Source: an uncultured Mycoplasmatota bacterium
GTDB lineage: Bacteria; Bacillota_I; Bacilli_A; RF39; UBA660
Assembly: GCA_947645535.1 (NCBI GenBank)
Contig: CANSDD010000043.1
Coordinates: 1 to 13,117 of the forward strand
Direction: 5' to 3'
DNA length: 13,117 nt
Of this stretch, positions 7,068 to 13,117 are shown piece after piece. Within the stretch, counting starts at the first letter, position 1. The number at the start of each line of letters is the position of its first letter. The notes beneath the pieces are model-generated. The model worked only from the letters and a program-made list of their open reading frames with translations. It was not told the origin of the DNA and did not search any database. Both the position numbers and the translations under genes were made by a program.

Positions 7068-8339
7068 TTATTCTACAATTACATAAGGATACTCTACTCT
7101 TACCATTTTTCCTTTTTGTTCTTCATGATTATTTAAAACACCCTGCTTTTTAACTAGCAAATAATTACCAGTATGCCCAATTACATATCCATTTTTTTCT
7201 ACTTCTGGAATAAAAGAGATTTCTTTTCCAATAAATTTTTCAAAATAGTCTTCTTCTAATTTTTTAGATAAAGATAATAACACTTGTGTTCTTTTGTTCT
7301 TTATCTCTTCTGCTACTTGATTTTCCATTGTATCTGCTATCGTCCCTTTTCTTCTAGAATATGGAAAAACATGAATTTTTGAAAAGTTAATTTTTTTAAT
7401 TGTATCAATGGTTTCTTCAAATAATTCATCTGTTTCTCCTGGGAAGCCTACAATCACATCTGTCGTAATAGAAATATTTGGTCTTATTTTTCTTATTTTT
7501 TCTATTTTCTCTATGAAATTTTGTTTTAAATATTTTCTATTCATCGATTTTAATATTGTATCACTTCCAGACTGAAGTGGTATGTGTAAATGGTCTACTA
7601 ATATATTATTTTCTTTCATTATCTTTAATACATTATCATTAACTTCATTCATCTCAATAGAGGAAATCCGAAGACGATTTAGTCCTTTTATTTGTACTAA
7701 TTCAGAAAGCAAATCAGAAAATTTATAATGTTCAAATTCAGCACCATAATTTCCAGTATGAATCCCTGTTAATACAATTTCATGATGACCATTTTTTATT
7801 AGTTCTGTTACTTCATCTAATACATCTTCTCGTCTCTTACTTCTTACACTCCCTCTAGAATAAGGAATAATACAATAAGAACAATAATTATTACAACCAT
7901 CTTCTATCTTTACAAAAGCTCTTGTACGATTAAAATTATTTAATTTCATTTTTTCAAATGAAACATTTGTTAAATCTACAATGTCTTCTATTTTCTTTTT
8001 TTCATTCTTATATTTTTCTATATATTCTACTATTTTAGATTTATTTTTATTACCAAGAATAATATCTATTTTTTCTATTTCTAATAGTTTTTCTTTCCCA
8101 GTTTGGGCCATACATCCAGCTACAATGATAATTGCATTAGGATTTTTCTTATTTGCATGACGGATCATTTTCATTGACTTATTATCTGCCGTGTTTGTAA
8201 CTGTACAAGTATTGATAATAAAAATATCAGCATTATTCTCATTTCCTTCTTCATATCCAGCATTGATAAGAGCATCCATCATAACATTACTTTCATACAT
8301 ATTTACTTTGCATCCAAGTGTATAAATATAAAACTTCAT
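7068..8339 (-). CDS. mtaB: tRNA t6A37 methylthiotransferase MtaB
   Basis: This radical-SAM enzyme adds a methylthio group to t6A at position 37 of ANN-decoding tRNAs, giving ms2t6A. Residues 1-100 are the UPF0004 domain with the auxiliary [4Fe-4S] ligands Cys10 (in TLGCKVN, an MtaB hallmark), Cys45 (NTCTVTN) and Cys76 (AGCMAQ). The radical-SAM domain carries CNNYCSYC (Cys149, Cys153, Cys156), then GIHTGNYG (192-199), LHIPLQSGSD (251-260), VGFPGET (297-303) and HVFPYSRRKGT (323-333). A TRAM domain occupies about 366-423. Its length of 423 fits a family usually near 430-450. The start follows AGAAAGGAAATG. TLGCKVN, rather than the MiaB-type sequence, and the rsmE neighbourhood (yqeU-yqeV order in Bacillus) support MtaB over MiaB. 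A terminator-like hairpin lies 18 bases upstream, so expression may be partly uncoupled from the preceding gene. Confidence 0.93.
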   Translation of the reverse strand: MKFYIYTLGCKVNMYESNVMMDALINAGYEEGNENNADIFIINTCTVTNTADNKSMKMIRHANKKNPNAIIIVAGCMAQTGKEKLLEIEKIDIILGNKNKSKIVEYIEKYKNEKKKIEDIVDLTNVSFEKMKLNNFNRTRAFVKIEDGCNNYCSYCIIPYSRGSVRSKRREDVLDEVTELIKNGHHEIVLTGIHTGNYGAEFEHYKFSDLLSELVQIKGLNRLRISSIEMNEVNDNVLKIMKENNILVDHLHIPLQSGSDTILKSMNRKYLKQNFIEKIEKIRKIRPNISITTDVIVGFPGETDELFEETIDTIKKINFSKIHVFPYSRRKGTIADTMENQVAEEIKNKRTQVLLSLSKKLEEDYFEKFIGKEISFIPEVEKNGYVIGHTGNYLLVKKQGVLNNHEEQKGKMVRVEYPYVIVE

Positions 8340-8356
8340 AACTACATTTCCTTTCT

Positions 8357-8381
8357 AAAAAAATAAGCTTGAAAGCTTATT
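8357..8381 (-). terminator. Weak terminator-like hairpin between the unknown gene and mtaB
   Basis: On the minus strand AATAAGCT-TTCA-AGCTTATT is followed by five further T residues. The 5' arm includes the TAA stop of the upstream gene (8377-8379), so a ribosome finishing that gene would cover the arm. The stem is 8 bp with only two GC pairs, so termination is probably partial. Confidence 0.5.
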
Positions 8382-9204
8382 CTAAATGGCTTCTAAATTC
8401 TTTTAATGCATTTAAGAATGCATCACTCTGATTACTACTATTCTCATCAAATAAATCTATCTTTTTATCAAGTTCAATGTTATTGCTATTTATCTCAGTC
8501 ATAGTATTTTTTTCACTAAAACTACGAATTCTAGGATATTCAATATGATTATCTACTTTTCCATAAATTGGAGAAATAAAATCCGTTGTCTTAAATTTTT
8601 TCTTATCTTCCTTTTTATTTAAGAAGAAATCATCATCTTCTGGTATGCTTTCTACAATTGGCGATTTAATATCTTCATCAATTGATTCTGTAATATCATA
8701 ATATGGATCAATATAAGAAGGGATATATTCATCCTTTTCTTCTGTAAAACTTACAGGTTCTACAAAATTAGGCTCTGGAATTTCTGGCTTTGGAGCAGCG
8801 ATTTGTTCAATTACTGATACAAGTTCTTTATTTGCTCCTGTTGCATTTTTATTTTTACTTTTTAATAATTCTTGATAACTAATAATTGCTTTCTCTTCTT
8901 GTTCTTGTTCAAATATAGCAACTACATCTTCTTTTTTATCTAAATCGGCTTGCATTTTTTCTAATACTTCTTCTAAATTAGCTTTTGGCTTTTCTTCTTT
9001 AGCTTCCTCTACAATTTGAGTAATTTTTACTTCAGGTTCTGTTTCTAGTTCTTTTAAATCATCCAATAAACTTTCTTCTTCTGCTTTAAATAGTCTTAAA
9101 TTTTTTCGTTTCATATAAATTAGTGTAAATAGTAGAATGGCTCCTACCCCTAATATAGTTAAAAAACTAAAAAACAAAAATTGATTATTGATAATATTTT
9201 TCAT
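8377..9204 (-). CDS. Unknown single-pass membrane protein with a long acidic tail
   Basis: I do not recognise this protein. Counted from the ATG at 9204 it has 275 residues: a hydrophobic helix at about 8-30 (FLFFSFLTILGVGAILLFTL), a basic stop-transfer patch (MKRKNLR), then about 240 residues that should be cytoplasmic. These are very rich in Glu, Asp and Lys, with helical stretches (LEEVLEKMQADLDKKEDVVAIF, then EQEQEEKAIISYQELLKSK) and a Pro-rich linker. A hydrophobic linear segment, FKTTDFISPIYGK (residues 204-216), stands out from the disordered surroundings, and a short amphipathic helix (SDAFLNALKEFRSHLE) ends the protein. The layout resembles bitopic scaffold proteins such as those of the divisome, but there is no homology claim. 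The start at 9204 has GGAGTGAT at the right distance; a GTG at 9213 overlapping the rsmE TGA lacks one. It lies between rsmE and mtaB, translationally close to both. Confidence 0.8.
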   Translation of the reverse strand: MKNIINNQFLFFSFLTILGVGAILLFTLIYMKRKNLRLFKAEEESLLDDLKELETEPEVKITQIVEEAKEEKPKANLEEVLEKMQADLDKKEDVVAIFEQEQEEKAIISYQELLKSKNKNATGANKELVSVIEQIAAPKPEIPEPNFVEPVSFTEEKDEYIPSYIDPYYDITESIDEDIKSPIVESIPEDDDFFLNKKEDKKKFKTTDFISPIYGKVDNHIEYPRIRSFSEKNTMTEINSNNIELDKKIDLFDENSSNQSDAFLNALKEFRSHLE

Positions 9205-9209
9205 GATAA

Positions 9210-9911
9210 TCACTCCATATATTCATAATTTAATATACTTAATATAAAAATTGGTACAGTTTCTACTCTCATAATTCTAGATCCTAATGTTACTGAAGTA
9301 AAACCATTTTTCTGTAACATTATTTCTTCTTCTTCATCAATTCCGCCTTCTGGACCAATCACTATAATCAGTTTATCATACTTTGGTTGGCTTTGCAAAA
9401 ACTTTTTAAAAGTATTTTCTTTTTCTACAGTACTACATATCATTTTTACACCATCTAAGCAAAAAATATCTTCCAATTTAACAATTTTTTCTAAAATTGG
9501 AATACTATGGCGCATAGATTGTTCACTTGCTTCTTTGATAATTTTATTCCATCTTTCTATTTTTTTATTTTCTTTTCCATCCACTTTTACTATAGAATGT
9601 TTCATTACTACTGGAATAATTTCAGCTACACCAAGTTCTGTCGCTTTTTGTAAAATAAAATCCATTTTTTGTTCTTTTAATACAGGTATCACTAAAGTCA
9701 CATATTTCATATTATCTATTTTATTTTCTATTTTTTCCAGTATTTTAATATCAAAATTTTCTTTTATTTCACAAAGAAAGATTTCATTATCTAATACAAC
9801 TTCTATTTTATCATGTTCTTTCATTCTCATAACATGTTTGATATGATGCATATCACTTTCTCTAACAAAAGCTGTATTATTTTTTTTATTTATTCCAAAA
9901 TATCGTTGCAC
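9210..9911 (-). CDS. rsmE: 16S rRNA (uracil1498-N3)-methyltransferase RsmE
   Basis: RsmE methylates N3 of U1498 in 16S rRNA of the assembled 30S subunit, using S-adenosylmethionine. The 233-residue protein has the expected N-terminal PUA-like domain (1-70, MQRYFG start, HHIKHVMRMKEHDKI) and a C-terminal SPOUT domain whose knot carries the cofactor-binding elements: QKATELGVAEIIP (88-100), EASEQSMR (127-134), IGPEGGI (185-191) and LGSRIMRVETVP (209-220). Length is normal (about 240-250). The start codon is GTG, preceded by TTAGGTAG. It begins 46 bases after the ftsK stop, and its TGA lies 5 bases before the next ATG, so it is probably co-transcribed with its neighbours. The rsmE-mtaB association parallels yqeU-yqeV of Bacillus, here with one extra gene between them and without the usual prmA/dnaJ upstream. 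Confidence 0.94.
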   Translation of the reverse strand: MQRYFGINKKNNTAFVRESDMHHIKHVMRMKEHDKIEVVLDNEIFLCEIKENFDIKILEKIENKIDNMKYVTLVIPVLKEQKMDFILQKATELGVAEIIPVVMKHSIVKVDGKENKKIERWNKIIKEASEQSMRHSIPILEKIVKLEDIFCLDGVKMICSTVEKENTFKKFLQSQPKYDKLIIVIGPEGGIDEEEEIMLQKNGFTSVTLGSRIMRVETVPIFILSILNYEYME

Positions 9912-9957
9912 TATATCTACCTAATTTCTATATAGAAGGGAAAAATTATTTCAATTT

Positions 9958-12216
9958 TTACTCTTCTGTTTTTTCTTCTACTTTGACTAATACTTCTCTT
10001 GGTTTGGACCCATTAGCTGGTCCTATTATACCACGTTCTTCTAAGAGATCAATACATCTAGCAGCTCTATTATAACCAAAATGGAAACGTCGTTGTAATA
10101 ATGATGCACTTGCCTTTCCGCCTGTTACAACAAATTCTACAACATCATTATATAATGGTTCATCCTCTTCTTCATCTCCAACCATAGTAGTAGCACCTTT
10201 CTCTTCTTCATCCATAGTAAGTGTTTCATCATATCTTGCTTTTTGTTGTGCGCAGACATAATCAACAACAGTTTTAATTTCTTCATCTGAGATAAATGTT
10301 CCCTGAATACGAATTGGGATATTTTCCCCCTGTGGTTTAAATAGCATATCTCCTTTTCCAAGTAGTTTTTCTGCTCCTGTCATATCCAATATAGTTCTAG
10401 AATCTATACTACTAGATACAGCAAAAGAAATTCTTGATGGGATATTTGCTTTTACCACACCTGTAATAACATCTGTAGAAGGTCTTTGTGTCGCAACAAT
10501 TAAATGAATTCCTGCAGCACGAGCCATTTGTGTAATACGCATAATAGAATCTTCTACTTCTTTGGCTGCAACTAACATAAGATCTGCAAGTTCATCAATA
10601 ATAACAACAATGAAAGGAAGTTTTCTTTTTTGATTACATTCTGGAATACCTTCATTTTGTTTTTCAATATAATCATTATATCCTGCAATATTCTTCGTTC
10701 CTGTACGCTCAAATTCTTCATAACGTCGTTCCATTTCAACAACCATTTTCTTAAGTGCAATATTGGCTTTTTTAGGATCTGTTACAACTGGAGCTAAAAG
10801 ATGAGGTACTCCATTATACATAGATAATTCTACTTTTTTAGGGTCTACTAATACTAATTTTACCTCATCTGGTTTACTTCTCATTAACACAGATACAATT
10901 AAACTATTAATACAAACAGATTTACCACTTCCTGTAGAACCTGCTACTAAAAGATGAGGTGTTTTATTGATTTCCATCCATTGTGCTTTTCCCATAATAT
11001 CTCTACCTAAAACAGCAAGTAATTTACTTTTTTCAAAAGTACTAGGAACTGCTTCTAACACTTCTCTCACACAAACTGGTGTAGATTTTTTATTTGGTAT
11101 TTCTACTCCAATTGTTTTTTTCCCTGGAATTGGTGCTTCAATACGAACTTCTTTGGCTGCAAGTGCTAAAGCAATTTCTCTATGAATACTAAGGATTTTA
11201 CTTACCTTGGTTCCTGCTTTTATTTCAAGTTCATACTGTGTTACAGCAGGTCCAATATTAGCTGCAACAGTCTTTCCTTCTATTCCAAAGTCTTTTAGTA
11301 CTTGTTCTAGAATAGTAACATTATCTTTAATTACTTCTTGATTCTCTTTACTTGTCTCTCTTTTTGGCTTAGCAAGTAAATTCATTGGCGGATATTTATA
11401 ACCTATATTTTCAATATATTCTTCTGCATCATTGATAGGAACTTCAGTTACTACTTCATGTATTCCATCTGCTTCTTTTTTATCATCTGAGACATGAATA
11501 AGTTCCTCTACACTTGACACAACAATCTTATTATCTTCTTCTGGAATCTCTTCTTTTTCTTCTTGTACTTGTTTTAATTCTTTCTTCTTTTCGATTTTTT
11601 CTTGTTTCTCTAATTTGCGTTTTTCATTACGTTCTTTACTATGACTAATAGATTCTCCTGTTTTTTTCTTTATAATTTGAATGAAATCCCAAATAGACAC
11701 TCCAGTAAACATTACTGTTCCACAAATGATTAAAGCCCACACCACAATTGTTGTTCCTTTTAAATCCACTAAATTTACAAATAACAAAGAAAAAGCTGCG
11801 CCTATGATTCCACCACCTTGTGGAACATTTTTACTACTTGTCATAGTTTCCAAAAAATTATTGACAGTTTCTCCAATAATTTCAAATCCTTTTAAATTAT
11901 TTTGCGTAAGATAACTAGAATGTGAAAGTACTAAAATACCAATCGTAATAATATAAAGTCCAAATAGTTTTGATGTAAAAAAGTTAGGCTTGCTTCTTTT
12001 GATTATCATATATACTCCAACAATAAAGATAGCTAAAAAAAGAAGTCCATACCACGTTCCAAATAAAAAGATAAAAAAAGAACGAATAAGTGCTCCAAGT
12101 GGTCCAAATGCACAAAAACCGATAATGGTGGCAACTATAAAGCCTAGTCCAAGTAATTCTATTCCATATCCATTTTCTTTCTTTTTATCTTCTTTTCTTT
12201 TTTTATTTTTTGCCAT
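9958..12216 (-). CDS. ftsK: DNA translocase FtsK/SpoIIIE
   Basis: This membrane-anchored hexameric ATPase pumps chromosomal DNA through the closing septum. The protein has 752 residues from the ATG at 12216. After a basic N terminus, four or five membrane segments span about 20-180. A Lys/Glu-rich linker (about 185-275) is followed by the alpha/beta motor domains starting at YKYPPMNLL. Walker A GSTGSGKS is at 426-433, Walker B IIDELADL at 539-546 and the conserved ATQRPSTDVITGVVKANIPSR segment at 575-595. The C-terminal gamma winged helix (about 690-745, QRRFHFGYNRAARCIDLLEERG) should read KOPS/SRS-like polarity sequences. All key residues are present and length is typical. I chose 12216 because GGAGGT lies 7 nt upstream; the frame extends to a TTG at 12231 that overlaps this site. 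It heads the ftsK-rsmE-unknown-mtaB run. FtsK and SpoIIIE cannot be told apart here; no sporulation gene is in view. Confidence 0.95.
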   Translation of the reverse strand: MAKNKKRKEDKKKENGYGIELLGLGFIVATIIGFCAFGPLGALIRSFFIFLFGTWYGLLFLAIFIVGVYMIIKRSKPNFFTSKLFGLYIITIGILVLSHSSYLTQNNLKGFEIIGETVNNFLETMTSSKNVPQGGGIIGAAFSLLFVNLVDLKGTTIVVWALIICGTVMFTGVSIWDFIQIIKKKTGESISHSKERNEKRKLEKQEKIEKKKELKQVQEEKEEIPEEDNKIVVSSVEELIHVSDDKKEADGIHEVVTEVPINDAEEYIENIGYKYPPMNLLAKPKRETSKENQEVIKDNVTILEQVLKDFGIEGKTVAANIGPAVTQYELEIKAGTKVSKILSIHREIALALAAKEVRIEAPIPGKKTIGVEIPNKKSTPVCVREVLEAVPSTFEKSKLLAVLGRDIMGKAQWMEINKTPHLLVAGSTGSGKSVCINSLIVSVLMRSKPDEVKLVLVDPKKVELSMYNGVPHLLAPVVTDPKKANIALKKMVVEMERRYEEFERTGTKNIAGYNDYIEKQNEGIPECNQKRKLPFIVVIIDELADLMLVAAKEVEDSIMRITQMARAAGIHLIVATQRPSTDVITGVVKANIPSRISFAVSSSIDSRTILDMTGAEKLLGKGDMLFKPQGENIPIRIQGTFISDEEIKTVVDYVCAQQKARYDETLTMDEEEKGATTMVGDEEEDEPLYNDVVEFVVTGGKASASLLQRRFHFGYNRAARCIDLLEERGIIGPANGSKPREVLVKVEEKTEE

Positions 12217-12243
12217 GATAAATACCTCCAAACTACTAACTAC

Positions 12244-12249
12244 ATTATA
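12244..12249 (-). promoter_or_regulatory. Probable -10 element of the ftsK operon
   Basis: A perfect TATAAT lies on the minus strand 27 bases before the ftsK start. No good -35 is found at 16-18 nt, where the sequence is a T-tract (TTTTTC). The T-rich stretch immediately upstream belongs to the terminator at 12268-12288, so upstream transcription should stop before this point. Confidence 0.45.
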
Positions 12250-12267
12250 CTAAAAAAAATAGAAAAG

Positions 12268-12288
12268 AAAAATAGCCTTCCTATTTTT
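12268..12288. terminator. Bidirectional terminator upstream of ftsK
   Basis: AAAAATAG (12268-12275) pairs with CTATTTTT (12281-12288) around a 5-nt loop. A T-run follows on the plus strand, and a TTTTCTATTTTTTTT tract follows on the minus strand. The stem has one GC pair only, so it is modest. It separates the decayed right-hand region from the ftsK operon. Confidence 0.55.
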
Positions 12289-12312
12289 TTACAACTATTT
12301 GACGAATTTTAT

Positions 12313-12633
12313 CTACATTGTATACGATATATAAGTATTCTTATAACTATATTGAATGTTATCCTTTATTTTAAAATTGTTCACCTTAGCACAACATTTT
12401 AAATTATTTTTCAAACTAGTTATCAAGTGATTATCTAATATTGAAGATATTACTCCTCCTTGTGGCATTCCCTCTTCTGTTTCAGTGTATTTATTATTTT
12501 GCCTGTATCCAGCTTTTAAAAATCGTCTTACTAATTCTATGAAATCTCTATCTTTTATTACTGCCTTTAGCATTCTTACTAGAATATCATGATTAATATG
12601 ACCAAAGATCCCTTTTATATCTGCATCTACTAT
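12313..12633 (-). pseudogene. Group II intron reverse transcriptase/maturase remnant
   Basis: Read on the minus strand from 12633, IVDADIKGIFGHINHD matches the RT fingers/palm start (usually DADIKGFFD-x-I-x-H). It runs in frame into ILVRMLKAVIKDRDF, FLKAGY and GMPQGGVISSILDN (ending near 12430), the group II RT palm region usually written GTPQGGVISPLLAN. An in-frame TAA at 12634-12636 cuts the upstream frame. After ILDN the similarity fades, and the YADD catalytic box, maturase X domain and endonuclease domain are absent. No domain V hairpin of the ribozyme could be found between here and ftsK. It is therefore a dead fragment, about 60 codons of which are recognisable. The LKAGY and PQGG context favours a group II intron RT over a retron. 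Confidence 0.75.
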
Positions 12634-12789
12634 TTAATTTACTTTTTCTTTCATTACTAAGCTACTTAGACACTTTCTTACAAAACATTTTATTTCTATT
12701 AAATATTTTGTTTTTTATAATAGATTGGATAAAATAAATACCGAAGCAAACATGAAAGAAATTTCAAAGAAATCAAAAAAAATTTAAGA

Positions 12790-12951
12790 ATGAGTATGAA
12801 ATTTAAATGTTCTAGGTGTGGATATGAAAAATAACTATCTAGAGAAACTATACAGTCTTTAGATTCAAATATTTTTAAAGGCAATTTAATTTTCAAATGT
12901 AAAAATTGTAATATTAAAATGAAGCCTATTACTATAGAAGTTGATTATTAA
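12790..12951 (+). pseudogene. Small zinc-ribbon protein gene with an in-frame stop
   Basis: A 53-codon plus-strand frame encodes two paired-cysteine knuckles, CSRCGYEK near the start and CKNCNIKM near the end, with about 25 residues between them and ending PITIEVDY. This is the layout of a compact zinc ribbon. Codon 15 is TAA (12832-12834); a single C-to-T change from CAA (Gln) would explain it. The same frame is open upstream to about 12731 as a Lys-rich helix (NFKEIKKNLRM), with no convincing ribosome site, so the true start may lie further left or be lost. It sits in decayed DNA beside the RT remnant. I do not recognise the family. A longer minus-strand frame overlapping it (12699-12896) has no coding features. 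Confidence 0.5.
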
Positions 12952-13066
12952 ATATTTTTTATACATTTTTTAACAAATTTAATTGCTTACTTTTTTTGTT
13001 TCTTTTTTGGCTTCTAGCAAATCTAAGCAAGTTTTCTTTTTGCACAACGAAACCCTAATATTAAAA

Positions 13067-13089
13067 AATGTATTATCTTACAATACATT
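13067..13089. terminator. Terminator-like hairpin near the right edge
   Basis: AATGTATT (13067-13074) pairs with AATACATT (13082-13089) around a 7-nt loop. On the plus strand it is followed by CTTTT, and on the minus strand by TTTT. It probably ends a minus-strand gene lying right of the window. The stretch from 12952 to 13066 and the final 28 bases hold nothing else I can assign. Confidence 0.4.
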
Positions 13090-13117
13090 CTTTTCCATAA
13101 AATACAATTGAATAAGT

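Noticed and set aside
9912..9957. TTGAAA-16-TATAGA as a separate promoter for rsmE
   Set aside because: The transcript would begin within the rsmE ribosome site, leaving no usable leader; co-transcription with ftsK is simpler.
12217..12231. Longer ftsK start at 12231
   Set aside because: The TTG overlaps the GGAGGT site that serves the ATG at 12216.
12632..12834. Reassigned UAA codon, suggested by in-frame TAA in both the RT and zinc-ribbon frames
   Set aside because: TAA ends several intact genes here (autolysin, pgsA, ftsK, mtaB), and both interrupted frames lie in decayed DNA.
12699..12896. 65-residue minus-strand open frame
   Set aside because: It is antisense to the zinc-ribbon frame, hydrophobic by virtue of AT-rich codons, and has no ribosome site or recognisable motif.
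12979..13087. Minus-strand frame ending CLDLLEAKKETKKVSN
   Set aside because: It has no start codon within the open stretch and resembles no family I know; it is probably chance in Lys-rich AT-rich sequence.
1..13117. CRISPR arrays, tRNA/rRNA genes, prophage genes, known riboswitches
   Set aside because: Neither regularly spaced direct repeats nor tRNA/rRNA signatures, phage structural genes or recognisable aptamer cores were seen by eye on either strand.

Overview
The window is AT-rich DNA from a low-GC Gram-positive bacterium (Firmicutes/Bacilli-like, possibly one of the uncultured gut lineages close to Erysipelotrichales or RF39). The evidence is strong Shine-Dalgarno sites (AGAGGTGA, GGAGGT), Bacillus-type promoters, a secreted GH73 autolysin, RecD2, a Gram-positive type FtsK/SpoIIIE, and the rsmE-mtaB neighbourhood familiar from Bacilli. 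TGA and TAA both act as stops and Trp is TGG, so the code looks standard. The taxon is an inference; no rRNA is present.

Region 1 (1-3270): the strong terminator of an off-window plus-strand gene, then a large minus-strand secreted cell-wall hydrolase (signal peptide, GH73 glucosaminidase, SH3-like region, two InlB-type B repeats, two copies of a C-terminal module). Its promoter lies in a structured, hairpin-rich intergenic region shared with the divergent pgsA. Region 2 (3277-4116): plus-strand pgsA, a phosphatidylglycerophosphate synthase-type enzyme. It converges on a minus-strand unit, and each side has its own intrinsic terminator.

Region 3 (4118-6616): minus-strand recD2 (helicase) followed by an unannotated 49-residue small protein, probably co-transcribed. 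The recD2 promoter contains a LexA/DinR-like palindrome, suggesting SOS control. Region 4 (6617-7067): a decayed IS200/IS605-type tnpB lies directly upstream of the recD2 promoter.

Region 5 (7068-12249): a minus-strand gene run ftsK - rsmE - unknown single-pass acidic membrane protein - mtaB. It joins chromosome segregation at the division septum, 16S rRNA methylation, an unrecognised membrane-anchored protein, and tRNA methylthiolation. The last three are tightly packed, with a weak terminator-like hairpin just before mtaB. Region 6 (12250-13117): decayed accessory DNA holding a group II intron reverse-transcriptase remnant, a small zinc-ribbon gene interrupted by a stop codon, and further hairpins.

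Most of the window is housekeeping. The points that stand out are the putative SOS box at recD2, the duplicated module in the autolysin, the unknown membrane protein between rsmE and mtaB, the two-hairpin element between the autolysin and pgsA, and the remnants of two retired mobile elements.
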